Shown here piece by piece: positions 49,976-59,900 of a DNA stretch of 64,000 nucleotides. The notes under the pieces are model-generated. The model was given only the letters and a program-made list of their open reading frames with translations. It made no database searches and was not told the origin of the DNA. The stretch covers positions 1 through 64,000 of the forward strand of contig CAZABH010000016.1 of assembly GCA_964483585.1 (NCBI GenBank), in the 5' to 3' direction. Both the position numbers and the translations under genes were made by a program. This DNA comes from SZUA-430 sp964483585 (GTDB lineage Bacteria; Pseudomonadota; Alphaproteobacteria; Micropepsales; Micropepsaceae). Numbering within the stretch: position 1 is the first letter of the stretch; every line of letters begins with the position of its first letter.

Positions 49976-50493
49976 GCATCCTTTTGTCTGGTGGTGGGCT
50001 GCCTCGCGCCTCATGCCCTTGCGTCGTGAAAGTGTTATCTGAACGTAAACATTCCGTACCCGGCCGTTCTGAATGACGGGGGCATTTCTGTTTCACGCGC
50101 AGCTATCGCATTTCGGCAACACCTGTGATCGAGGGTCTCTGGCGATCTTTTCCTGCCGGGGAGCTTGAGAATTTTTTTTCATCCCACTGATTCACAAGCA
50201 CTTTCGTTTTTGTCTTCAGCCAGGGTCGTGCGTGAACCGGGGGGGCTGAAACCGGTCCTCGCCGGGTCGTTGTGCGGTGACCCAAAACGGACAATCGGGC
50301 GGTGTGTTCCTATCATCGTTTCACGAAGTGATTCTCGCATCTGGGGTTGCGGGCGTGAACTGATGTGGAGGGGGCTCACCGGCAGAGATTGAGGTCAACA
50401 GGCAGCAGCTGCTGCCCGCGCTGAGTCACTCTCCGTCTGTCCGGGTTGCCGAACTCCTTTCTTGTGTATGCCGCCTGAACCTCCTGAAGCAGC
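49976..50493. other. 518-base intergenic region before divL
   Basis: No gene recognised. Short open frames (50103-50294 minus, 50165-50392 plus) overlap each other and have no family signature. The region includes an AATTTTTTTTC tract (50170-50180) and three GANTC (CcrM methylation) sites: GATTC at 50190 and 50331, and GAGTC at 50423. The divL promoter should lie here but no clear -35/-10 pair stood out. Confidence 0.45.
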
Positions 50494-52866
50494 ATGGGGC
50501 TGGTCTTGGATCTGACGAACGACATTGGGGTTTGGTTGCCGTTCGGCGTGACACTCGGTGCGATTGCGCTTGCGGGTTCGCTGGCGCTGGTTTTGATCGC
50601 GATGCGGGCGAGGTCGGATGCTTTGCTGCGCCGTACGGCTGCGCGCGGTGCCCGGGCGGAGGCCCGCTTCCAGAAAGAAGCCGCGATCGTGTCTGCGGAG
50701 CCTGGCGCTTTGTTCGTCTGGCGCAACATTGGCGGCGAGCCCTTTGCCAGGACCGGATCAGACAGCGTGCTGTCCGGCGTACTGGATGCTGATGAGAGCG
50801 GGCAGCTCAGGGATGCGCTCGAGACGCTGGGTGCCAGTGGATCGATGTTTTCGCTGACTGTTCCCGGAGCCGATGGTCGCGTGTTCCAGGCCTACGGCAA
50901 GCCGGCTGCCGGGCAGGCCGCGCTCTGGCTCAGGGATGTCACACCAGATGCAGAGGCAAGCTACAATCTTTCCGTGCGGCTGGACGCAAGTGAAGAAGAG
51001 CGTTCAAGGCTTGGCGATCTGCTCGATGCAGCTCCCATGCCAGTCTGGCGACGCGACACATCACTGAACCTGGTCTGGGCCAATCGCGCCTATGTGGATG
51101 CGGTGGATCCTTCGGCGGGAGAAGACGTGATCTCCGACCAGATCGAGCTGGATCGCGATAGCCGCGTGCTTGCCGAGCGTGCCCTGGAGACGAAACAGGC
51201 TCAGACCGAGACGCGCTACGTCGTGGTGAAGGGGCAGCGGCGTGCCTTCGATATCTCTGCCGTGCCGATGGATACCGGCGTTGCGTCCTATGCCATCGAT
51301 GTCACCGATATCGATGAGACCAAGCGCCTGCTGCAGCAACATATCGATACGCATGAAGAGACGCTGCACCGCTTGCCAGTGGCTGTTGCCATCTTCGGAC
51401 CAGACCAGCGGCTGAAGTTCTCGAACAAGGCGTATGGCCGGCTCTGGGACCTTGATGACCGCTGGCTTGCGACGCATCCGTCCGATGGCGAGATCCTCGA
51501 GCGCCTGCGTGAGTTGCGCAAGCTTCCAGAGCAGAGAGACTTTTCCTCGTGGAAGCGCGAGAGACTTGCACTTTACACCAATGTCATTGAGGAGCGTGAG
51601 GAGCATTGGCATATGCCGCGCAATGTCACGCTGCGTGTCACCTGCCAACCCCATCCTCATGGTGGTCTCATCTTCATTTATGCCGACGTCTCGAACCAGA
51701 TGGAGCTTGAGCGTCGCTTCAATCAGTTGTCGAGCGTTCAGCGGACGACTATCGATCACCTGAGCGAGGCGCTGGCCGTGTTTGGCACGGATGGCAGGCT
51801 CAAACTTTTCAACAAGGCTTTCGCAGAGATTTGGGCCATCGATCCAGCGAAGCTTGGGGGGCAACCTCGCTTTGCGGATGTCTTCACCCTCTGCCGCGGC
51901 AAGCTTGCCGACGAAGGGCACTGGAGCCAGATGACGGCCCTGATCACCGGTGCCACGCAGGAGCGGCGCGTGCACGTCGAAAGGCTGAATTGTGCCAACG
52001 AGACCGTACTGAGCTGCAGTGCAGCCCCATTGCCCGACGGGTCGCTGTTGCTTTCCTATCGCGATGTCACCGATACGATCATGCGCGAGAGGGCGCTCGA
52101 AGAGCGTAATCAGGCGTTGCTTGCGGCTGACAAACTGAAGTCAGACTTCATTTCGAATGTCTCGTATCAGCTGCGTACGCCACTGACTTCGATCTCTGGC
52201 TTCGCACAGATGCTGCAGGAGGGGGTTGCTGGCGGGCTGAGCGACAGGCAGGGCGCCTATGTCGCCGATATCCTCAACGCCTCTCGAACACTTGAGACTT
52301 TGATCGACGACATTCTTGATCTTGCCCTCATTGAAGCTGGTACCATCGAGCTCGACCGCAGAGTGGTGGATGTCGCCGATGTGCTTTCGGGGGTGATGCC
52401 GCTGGTGCAGGAGCGAGCCCGCAAAGCGGCCGTCGAGATCGTGAACGAAACGCCGCGGCGACTTTGCGAGCTGCATGCCGACCAGAAACGCCTGCTTCAG
52501 ATTGTCTATAATCTGGTCATCAACGCCATTGAGCATACGCCTGCCAACGGTCGTATTGCCTATGGGGCCGAGCTTTCGGCTAATGAGGTCAGGGTCTATG
52601 TCAGTGACTCGGGCGTTGGTATCCCGGCCGCTTACCAACCAGTTGCCTTCGAGCGTTTCCAGTCCCAGACCCGCACAAAAGATGCAAGACGTGCGGGGCT
52701 GGGTCTTGCTCTTGTGCGCAGCTTCGTCGAGCTGCATGGCGGTTGGGTCGAGATGGATTCGGTGGTTGGGCGCGGCACGCGCGTAACCTGCCACTTCCCT
52801 CGTCGGCAGGTGGCGTCGGGCGATCTTGCCTCCGAGGGCGGTACGCCGGAAGCGAGGGCGCAGTAG
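50494..52866 (+). CDS. divL: DivL-type PAS-domain histidine kinase homologue with Tyr at the phospho site
   Basis: A 790-residue protein with one N-terminal membrane helix (LPFGVTLGAIALAGSLALVLIAM, about 15-37), several PAS domains (from about 160 to 540), a dimerisation domain and an ATPase domain. The H-box, normally VSHELRTPL, reads VSYQLRTPLTSI, with Y558 where the phospho-accepting His should be. This substitution defines Caulobacter DivL, the cell-polarity pseudokinase that regulates CckA and so CtrA. The ATPase motifs (NLVINAIEHTP, DSGVGIP, GLGLALVRSFVELHGG) look usable. Its position before tsaE and amgK fits divL loci. Role in this organism is by analogy. Confidence 0.9.
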   Translation: MGLVLDLTNDIGVWLPFGVTLGAIALAGSLALVLIAMRARSDALLRRTAARGARAEARFQKEAAIVSAEPGALFVWRNIGGEPFARTGSDSVLSGVLDADESGQLRDALETLGASGSMFSLTVPGADGRVFQAYGKPAAGQAALWLRDVTPDAEASYNLSVRLDASEEERSRLGDLLDAAPMPVWRRDTSLNLVWANRAYVDAVDPSAGEDVISDQIELDRDSRVLAERALETKQAQTETRYVVVKGQRRAFDISAVPMDTGVASYAIDVTDIDETKRLLQQHIDTHEETLHRLPVAVAIFGPDQRLKFSNKAYGRLWDLDDRWLATHPSDGEILERLRELRKLPEQRDFSSWKRERLALYTNVIEEREEHWHMPRNVTLRVTCQPHPHGGLIFIYADVSNQMELERRFNQLSSVQRTTIDHLSEALAVFGTDGRLKLFNKAFAEIWAIDPAKLGGQPRFADVFTLCRGKLADEGHWSQMTALITGATQERRVHVERLNCANETVLSCSAAPLPDGSLLLSYRDVTDTIMRERALEERNQALLAADKLKSDFISNVSYQLRTPLTSISGFAQMLQEGVAGGLSDRQGAYVADILNASRTLETLIDDILDLALIEAGTIELDRRVVDVADVLSGVMPLVQERARKAAVEIVNETPRRLCELHADQKRLLQIVYNLVINAIEHTPANGRIAYGAELSANEVRVYVSDSGVGIPAAYQPVAFERFQSQTRTKDARRAGLGLALVRSFVELHGGWVEMDSVVGRGTRVTCHFPRRQVASGDLASEGGTPEARAQ

Positions 52867-52918
52867 CCCCGACGGCAATCCCTTCAGATCGCCGCCCCTT
52901 GAACGGAAGTGCGTGGGG

Positions 52919-53239
52919 TCAGTGCTGGCTCTTCGGCATGCGGACGGTCAGACCGTCCAATGCGTCGGTGATCCGGATCTGGCAGGAGAGGCGGCTGGTT
53001 GGTTCAACGCCTTCGGCGAAGTCCAACATGGTCTTTTCCATTTCCTGCATCGGATCGATCTTTCCAAGCCACGCGTTGTCCACGTAGACATGGCAGGTCG
53101 CGCAGGCGCAGGCACCGCCACAATCGGCATCGATTCCTGGTATCAGGTTCTTAACGGCGCCTTCCATCACGGTCATGCCAGTCTGGACGTCGACGACGTG
53201 TTCCTTGCCGTTGTGCTCGATGTACTTGATTTTTGCCAT
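52919..53239 (-). CDS. [2Fe-2S] ferredoxin (adrenodoxin/P450 type)
   Basis: A 106-residue ferredoxin with cluster ligands C40, C46, C49 and C86 (CGGACACATC ... RLSC), the C-x5-C-x2-C pattern of the adrenodoxin/putidaredoxin class. These carry electrons to P450s or to iron-sulfur assembly. The downstream position of a reductase gene at 53262 on the same strand, 22 bases upstream in transcription order, makes it part of a redox pair. A P450 without its own partners lies at 16.4 kb. Confidence 0.92.
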   Translation of the reverse strand: MAKIKYIEHNGKEHVVDVQTGMTVMEGAVKNLIPGIDADCGGACACATCHVYVDNAWLGKIDPMQEMEKTMLDFAEGVEPTSRLSCQIRITDALDGLTVRMPKSQH

Positions 53240-53261
53240 GGGACTACCCGGTTCTGTTCGT

Positions 53262-54476
53262 TCAGAGCATGTCTTTCATAGGAATGGCCTTGTCTGCAAG
53301 CCGTTCCGGCGCGACCCGTGCGCGCGCTGCAATGAGACGCCTACCCATCATGTATTCGGGAGCGGCGTTTACCGCTTCCACGGCCGTGATGGTGCCATTG
53401 CGCAGGTGAAATGCTGCAAAACTGCGGCTCGTCCGGTCTCCCCTGAGGACGATTTCGTCCTGGGAAGTGGAGAGGCCTGCGATCTGCAGTTTCAGGTCAT
53501 ATTGGTCTGACCAGAACCAGGGCACTTCGTCGTAGGGCTTTGGGCGTCCGAGGATCGACAGGGCGGCGTGCTTGGCTTGGTCGATCGCGTTCTGAACCGA
53601 CTCCAGGCGGACGCGGCCTTGCTCGGCGAATGAATTGGGCAAGTTGGCACAGTCGCCAATCGCGTAGATATCCGGGTCGTCCGTCTGGCCAAAGGCGTTG
53701 ACCCGGATGCCGTTGTCGACGTCGAGGCCTGCGTCGCCGGCGAGTTCAGTGTTGGGCAGGATGCCGATGCCTATCAGCATGAGATCGGCTGGTACCACAC
53801 CTGATGACGTGCCGATGGCCAGGGTTTCCCCCGTCCGTTCGATGGACTCGGTGCGCACATAACAACGAAGATCGACGCCTGCGCGGCGATGTTCATCTTC
53901 AAAAAATTCAGAAATCTGAGTAGAGGCTGCCCGTGCCAAAACCCGCGGGGCGGCTTCAATGACGCAGACTTTCAAGCCTCGCTTGACGGCGACGGCCGCC
54001 ACTTCGAGGCCGATATAGCCCGCACCGATAATCGCCAACCGCTTTCCCGGGATCAAGGCGGGGCGCAGGCGATCGACATCATCGATGCCGCGCAGGTAAT
54101 GGCATGCAGGATCCTCAGCCCCCGGCAGGGGCAGCTTCCTGACCCGTGACCCCGTCGCAAGGACGAGTTTGGTCCATGAGAGGTCTCGTCCATCCGACAG
54201 TCTGACGGTGCGTGCTGGCCGGTCGATTGCTGACACCCGTGTGTCCAGCACAAGGGTACAGGTGTTTTCTTCGTAGAAGCCGGACGGCTTGATGAACAGT
54301 CGGTCGGTGGTGATTTCGCCCTTCAGGAAGGCCTTTGAGAGAGGCGGGCGCTGATAGGGCAGGTGAGGTTCGTCACCGATGATGGTGATGGCACCCGCAT
54401 AGCCTTCGGCGCGAAGGGACGCTGCCATTTGCGATGCGGCCTGGCCGGCGCCGACGATAATGACCGAATCGCCCAT
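53262..54476 (-). CDS. FAD-dependent ferredoxin reductase (putidaredoxin-reductase type)
   Basis: A 404-residue NAD(P)H:ferredoxin reductase. It has an FAD motif VIIVGAGQAASQMAASLR near the start, an NAD motif LAIIGAGYIGLEVAAVAVK, the DIYAIGDCAN flavin signature, and the C-terminal VPWFWSDQYDLKLQIAG that is typical of P450/ring-dioxygenase reductases. ATG 54476 gives the standard beginning; the frame is open to 54518. It is transcribed ahead of the ferredoxin and divergently from tsaE. Confidence 0.93.
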   Translation of the reverse strand: MGDSVIIVGAGQAASQMAASLRAEGYAGAITIIGDEPHLPYQRPPLSKAFLKGEITTDRLFIKPSGFYEENTCTLVLDTRVSAIDRPARTVRLSDGRDLSWTKLVLATGSRVRKLPLPGAEDPACHYLRGIDDVDRLRPALIPGKRLAIIGAGYIGLEVAAVAVKRGLKVCVIEAAPRVLARAASTQISEFFEDEHRRAGVDLRCYVRTESIERTGETLAIGTSSGVVPADLMLIGIGILPNTELAGDAGLDVDNGIRVNAFGQTDDPDIYAIGDCANLPNSFAEQGRVRLESVQNAIDQAKHAALSILGRPKPYDEVPWFWSDQYDLKLQIAGLSTSQDEIVLRGDRTSRSFAAFHLRNGTITAVEAVNAAPEYMMGRRLIAARARVAPERLADKAIPMKDML

Positions 54477-54631
54477 GTTCTGCTTTCTGGAAGGTGACAA
54501 GCCGGGGTGCGTTAGCATGGACCCTGCTCGGCGATCAACCTTGCCAAAGCCCTGTTTTCGCAGGTTTCCTTACGCATTGAACAGGGTGGGGGCGTGAGGG
54601 TAGTAAGTGTCGCCCAACGGACAGGTGAGTG

Positions 54632-55120
54632 ATGGCCTGCGACAGCTACCTGCTGCAAATGAACCTGAATGGCATTCAGGCAACCGATCGTATTGCGGCG
54701 ACCCTGGCACGCAACCTGAGGGTCGGGGATTTCATCGCGCTTGCCGGTGCGCTTGGCGCAGGCAAGACCACGTTCGCGCGAAGCCTGGTCCAGACCCTGG
54801 TTCCGGGCGAGGAAGTTCCAAGCCCCACCTTCACGCTGGTGCAGTCCTATGACGCGCCGGGATGCCGGGTCGTCCATGCCGACCTCTATCGGGTCAAGTC
54901 GGAGCGGGAGGTCGTGGAACTTGGCTTCGACGAGGCGCTTGAGGCAGGCGCGCTCATTGTCGAGTGGCCCGACCGCATGGGCCGCCTGATGCCGTCCGAC
55001 AGGCTCGACATCATCCTCGAGGTTGATGACGGCACAGAGGAGCGGCGCGCCAAGCTGATCGGGCGGGGCTCGTGGGCGCAGCGTTTACGGGTTTTCGTCC
55101 GCAGTGGGGTGCTGTCGTGA
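54632..55120 (+). CDS. tsaE: tRNA threonylcarbamoyladenosine biosynthesis ATPase TsaE
   Basis: A 162-residue P-loop protein needed with TsaB, TsaC and TsaD for the t6A37 modification of ANN-reading tRNAs. Walker A is GALGAGKTTFAR (K45), then PSPTFTLVQSYD and the VHADLYRVKSEREVVELGFDE block. ATG 54632 is chosen over the adjacent GTG 54629; an in-frame ATG 54659 also exists. It overlaps the kinase gene by 4 bases. Confidence 0.94.
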   Translation: MACDSYLLQMNLNGIQATDRIAATLARNLRVGDFIALAGALGAGKTTFARSLVQTLVPGEEVPSPTFTLVQSYDAPGCRVVHADLYRVKSEREVVELGFDEALEAGALIVEWPDRMGRLMPSDRLDIILEVDDGTEERRAKLIGRGSWAQRLRVFVRSGVLS

Positions 55121-56241
55121 GCGGGGCTGCCGACCTTCGTGGTGATCAGGTTCGTGAGTTCATCGGGCGCGCGGGGTGGGGTGGAGCCATCGTCGAGCCC
55201 TTGGCGGGCGATGCGTCAAGCCGCCGTTACATGCGGCTGCGGCGAGGTGAGGCCTCCGCCATGCTCATGGACCAGCCGCGAGGAGCCGAGACGGCATCCT
55301 GTCCCCCAGATGCAAGCGAGGCCGAGCGCCTTTCGCTGGGATACAATGCCATGGCGCGGCTTGCAGGACCTGATTGCAGACCGTTTGCTGCCGTCAGCGC
55401 ATTTCTAAGGTCTGCAGGCCTCAGCGGTCCGGACATTCTTGCCCATGACTATGGTGCCGGGTTCCTGCTGATCGAGGATTTCGGCGAAGGGCGCATGGCT
55501 GATCTCATCCTGGGTGGTGCTGCCGAGGTTCCCTTTTATGAAACGGCTGTCGACGCGCTTGCCACGCTGCATCGGCGGGGGGCGCCAGCAGTGCTTCAGG
55601 TGCCAGGCGGCGGGACGTTGCGCTTTCAGGCGTATGACACGATGGCGATGCTCGCGGAGGTGAAGCTGCTATCGGCCTGGTTTTATCCTGCGGTCGTTGG
55701 TCAGGTTTTGCCGGCATCCGCGGAGGAGGAGTTCGATGCGCTCTGGCGTGCGGCGCTGGAGATGCTGCGCGTGACGTCGCCGGTCATGATCCTCAGAGAC
55801 TATCACGCCGAGAACCTGATGTGGCTCGATGCCCGAACCGGTGTCGAACGTGCGGGGCTGCTTGACTTCCAGGATGCGCTATCGGGATCGGCGGCCTATG
55901 ATCTGATTTCCCTGACCGAGGATGCGCGCCGTGATGTTGCCCCCGAACTGGCGGATGCCATGATGAGGCGCTACATCGAGCGCCGCTGCGCCGAGGATCG
56001 CGGTTTTGATCCGGAGGCGTTCCGGTTCTCGGCTGCGCTGCTGGCGGCCCAGCGCAATACGAAGATCGTCGGCATCTTTGCTCGTCTTTGGAAGCGTGAT
56101 GGCAAACCGCGCTATACGCAGTTCCTGCCGCGCATGTGGGGGTATCTCGCGCGTGACCTTGCGCATCCTGCGCTTGCCGATCTTCGTGGCTGGTTCGACC
56201 GGCATATTCCGCCGTCTTATCGTGGTGTTCCAGGGGCCTGA
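55117..56241 (+). CDS. amgK: AmgK-like amino sugar kinase (aminoglycoside phosphotransferase fold)
   Basis: A 374-residue kinase of the APH fold. Catalytic HAEN is in ILRDYHAENLMWL and the magnesium site is in LLDFQDALSGSAAYDL. Next to a MurU-like gene it is best read as AmgK, which phosphorylates N-acetylmuramate and N-acetylglucosamine at the anomeric position in the cell-wall recycling route that bypasses de novo synthesis. GTG 55117 overlaps the tsaE stop (GTGA). The alternative name, a general phosphotransferase, is less specific. Confidence 0.87.
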   Translation: MSGAADLRGDQVREFIGRAGWGGAIVEPLAGDASSRRYMRLRRGEASAMLMDQPRGAETASCPPDASEAERLSLGYNAMARLAGPDCRPFAAVSAFLRSAGLSGPDILAHDYGAGFLLIEDFGEGRMADLILGGAAEVPFYETAVDALATLHRRGAPAVLQVPGGGTLRFQAYDTMAMLAEVKLLSAWFYPAVVGQVLPASAEEEFDALWRAALEMLRVTSPVMILRDYHAENLMWLDARTGVERAGLLDFQDALSGSAAYDLISLTEDARRDVAPELADAMMRRYIERRCAEDRGFDPEAFRFSAALLAAQRNTKIVGIFARLWKRDGKPRYTQFLPRMWGYLARDLAHPALADLRGWFDRHIPPSYRGVPGA

Positions 56242-56247
56242 TCCGAC

Positions 56248-56979
56248 ATGAAAACCAGACCTTCGCGCGCGATGATCATGGCGGCCGGACTTGGTACGCG
56301 CATGCGCCCGTTGACGAATGACTGCCCCAAGCCCCTGATCACCGTGGATGGTCGTGCGCTGCTGGATCATGCAATCGATCGACTGAAGTCGGTTGGCGTG
56401 CGCATGTTTGTGGTCAATGTGCATTACAAGGGCGAGATGGTCATCGAGCATCTCAAGGGGCGGCGCGATGCTGAGTTTATCATTCAGGACGAGCGCGACC
56501 GGATCCTTGATACTGGTGGGGCGTTGAAGCGGGCACTTCCCTTGTTCGGTGATGAACCGTTCTTCACACACAACAGTGACTCGATCTGGCTGGAAAGCTG
56601 GGGGTCGAACCTCGAGCGAATGATCCACCAATGGGACCCGCTGACCATGGACTGCCTGATGCTGCTGGCAGCCACGCACAGCTCGCTCGGGTATGATGGT
56701 GCAGGCGATTTCACCATGGACGTCGAGGGTCGGCTTGCCCGGCGCCAACCGCCTCGGGTGGCGCCGTTCGCGTGGCCCGGGGTCCAGATAATCCATCCCC
56801 GTCTCGTGGCGCGCGGCCCGGACGCCGACGTGTTCTCGACCAATCGTCTCTGGGATATCGCCCTCGCGGAAGGGCGGCTCTATGGCATTCGCCTTGATGG
56901 GAAGTGGATGCACATCGGGACCCCCGAGGCACGTGACGAGGCGCAGGCCCTTCTGTTTGCTCGCCATCTTGCGCCCTGA
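56248..56979 (+). CDS. murU: MurU-like N-acetylmuramate-1-phosphate uridylyltransferase
   Basis: A 243-residue sugar-1-phosphate nucleotidyltransferase. The signature is AMIMAAGLGTRMRPLTNDCPKPLITV, and the metal-binding region HNSDSIW replaces the usual D-x-D form. It would make UDP-MurNAc from the AmgK product. It begins 6 bases after amgK, supporting a linked function. Confidence 0.88.
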   Translation: MKTRPSRAMIMAAGLGTRMRPLTNDCPKPLITVDGRALLDHAIDRLKSVGVRMFVVNVHYKGEMVIEHLKGRRDAEFIIQDERDRILDTGGALKRALPLFGDEPFFTHNSDSIWLESWGSNLERMIHQWDPLTMDCLMLLAATHSSLGYDGAGDFTMDVEGRLARRQPPRVAPFAWPGVQIIHPRLVARGPDADVFSTNRLWDIALAEGRLYGIRLDGKWMHIGTPEARDEAQALLFARHLAP

Positions 56980-56998
56980 TGCGTATGGGGCAGCGGGC

Positions 56999-59900
56999 AT
57001 GAGCCAGCTCAACCTGTTCACCATCCCCTCGGGGCTTGCCTTTGCCGATGAGCTTGCGCGCGGCATCAGGCAGCGTTTCGGGTCCGGGGACCATCCCTTT
57101 GCGCTGAGTGAAGCCATGGTTCTGGTGCCGACCCGGCGCGCAATCCGGACCCTGCGCGAGGCATTCGAGCGGACTGCAGAGTGTAGCGTGGCCGTTCTGC
57201 CCCGCATCGTGGCCCTTGGTGATTTCGACGAGGAAGAGCCGCAGGCTTTGCCTGATGGTTCAGGGGAGCTTGACATCAATTCGCTGGTCAGCCCCGAGGG
57301 CTTGGATCCTCCCATCTCACCTTTACGACGCGATATGCTGCTTTTCACGTTGATCCGCGCATGGGAAGCCAAGCGTGCGGACGGGGCGCAATCGCTTGGT
57401 ACGGATCGCCCCGCAATCGCGCTGCAGCTTGCGCGTGAGCTTGCCCGCATTCTTGACCTTGCCGCGGCGGAGGGTGTCGCGTGGGAGCGACTGCGTGACC
57501 TGGTGCCAGGCGAATTGTCGGCGCACTGGGAACAGACCGTGGCCTTCCTCGACATCCTTGCGACCTCGTGGCCGTCCATCCTGTGTGCCGAGAAGAAGAC
57601 GGATCCGGCCATGCATCGTGATGCCAGCTTGCGTCGAGCGGCGCGGCTGTGGCTTGAGGCCCCGCCGACCCACCCCGTGATCGCAGCTGGATCGACGGGC
57701 AGCGTGCCTGCGACGGCTGTGTTGCTGCACGCAATTTCGAGACTTCCGCAGGGTGCGGTCGTCCTGCCCGGGCTTGACCTCCAGCTTGACGAGGCATCCT
57801 GGAACGCGCTTTCCCCCAATCATCCCCAGCATGGCATGGCGCAGCTGTTGCGCAAGTTCGATGTAACGCGAAACGAGGTGCGACCATGGACTGACGCGAG
57901 CCCGCGTGCAGACCGTGTTCGACTGATTGCGGAGGCCATGCGTCCCGCGGCAACCACTGTCGTCTGGCGTTCCTACGTCGAGAAAGAGCGTGACAGTCTG
58001 CAGCGAGCGCTTGATGGGTTGTCATGTCTTGTCGCACGCGCGCCGGCTGAGGAGGCGCTTGCGATAGCCAGTGCACTGCGGGAGGCGGTGGATACGCCAG
58101 GCCGAACAGCTGCGCTGGTCACACCCGACAGAAGTCTCGCGCGGCGCGTGGCCAGCGAGTTGAAGCGATGGGATATCACCATCGATGATTCCGCTGGCAT
58201 ACCGTTGTCGCATAGCGAGCCCGGGCGACTTCTATGCCTCATGGCGGACCTCGCTGCGGAAAACTTTGCGCCCGTACCTTTGCTTGCGCTGCTCAAGCAT
58301 CCTCAATGTCTGCTGGGCTTCGCGAGCCGTGCCGAGGTGCGGCATTTGACGTCCGCGCTGGAGGTCGCGCATCTGCGGGGGCCACGTCCTGCTGGAGGGA
58401 TCAAAGGCCTTCTGGCTGAAGTGGGTGAGGGGGATCGCGCACACAAACTGGTGCTGCAGCTCGATCGGGCGCTGGGCGCTTTCGTAGGCCTCACGGCGCA
58501 GGCGGAGGCGCCGCTTGAGGCGTTGCTTGGACTGCATCGTATTTCAGCTGAACTGGTTTCATCGGATCAGGTGGCGGGTGATATCGCGGTCTGGCGCGGC
58601 GAGGCGGGTCGGGTTGCGTTTTCGCTCTTCGATGAAGCGATTGCGGCCAGCAGCGGTCTTGGCCTGCAGATGGGGGCTGCGGATTATGCAGCTTTCTTCC
58701 GAGCCCTGATGGACCAGGTGGCTGTGCGCCCGATGGCGGGCCTGCATCCCCGTCTGTCCATCCTTGGACCGCTCGAAGCGCGTTTGTTGCAGAGCGATGT
58801 CGTGGTGCTGGGTGGCCTGAACGAGGGCAAATGGCCGCCTATGACCGATCCGGGGCCGTGGCTCAACCGTCCAATGCGCCGCGATCTTTCGATCAGCCAG
58901 CCCGAGCGGCGGATTGGCCTTTCGGCCCATGATTTCGCGCAGGCTGCAGCGTCGCCTGTCGTGATCCTGTCACGTTCAGCCAAGGAAGGTGGTGCGCCCA
59001 CGACGCCATCACGCTGGTTGACGCGCATATCGACGCTGGTCGAGGGAGCGGGGCTTTCAGAGCAATTCCTGGATAACCGGCTTGTCGAAATCGCGCGGCA
59101 GATTGATCGCCCGGGCACTGTTCCCAAACCTGTCGAAGCGCCGGCACCGACGCCGCCCGTCTCGGCGCGACCGCGCAAGCTTTATGTCACAGATGTGGAA
59201 CGATGGCTTCGCGATCCCTATGCGCTGTATGCCAAGGTCATCCTGCGGCTCAAGAGGCTGAAGCCGGTGGACGAGGCGCCGGGTGCAGCCGACCGTGGAA
59301 CGGTCATCCATGCTGCGCTGGAAGCCTTTGCCAAGCGGTATCCCGGTGTGCTGCCGCCGCACACGCAGTCTGTCGAGGAATTGCTTGCACTGGGGCGTGA
59401 GGCCTTTGGCCCGCTTATCGAGTTACCTGTCGTGCAGGCGATCTGGTGGCCCCGGTTCGAGAGGTCGGTTAACTGGTATCTTGCGTGGGAGGAAAGACGG
59501 CGGGCAGGTCTCTTGCATGTGATGGCCGAGCGCAAGGGAGAAATCACCTTCGCTGCGCCGGCGGGGCCATTCACCCTGGCGGCGAAGGTCGATCGCATCG
59601 AGGTCCTGCCACAGGGCGCGATCCGGATCTGCGACTACAAGACGGGTCGCGTCCCGACCAAGGCGGAGGTGCAGCAGGGCTTCTCTCCGCAGTTGACGCT
59701 TGAGGCTGCGATTGCGCTGGCTGGAGGCTTCGAAGGCCTGAAGTCCGTTCGTGTTGACGGGCTTGTTTATGTCAGCCTCACGGGTGCGGGGGATGGCGGC
59801 CAGGACACAGAGATCAGTTTTGGCGACATGACCCTCGATCAGGGAATCGATGATGCGCTGGCCCGGTTCAAGGATTTCGTGGCCATGTTCGACGCGCCTG

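Noticed and set aside
50188..50427. Three GANTC sites before divL as evidence of CcrM-controlled expression
   Set aside because: About two such sites are expected by chance in a region of this size, so the count is not informative.
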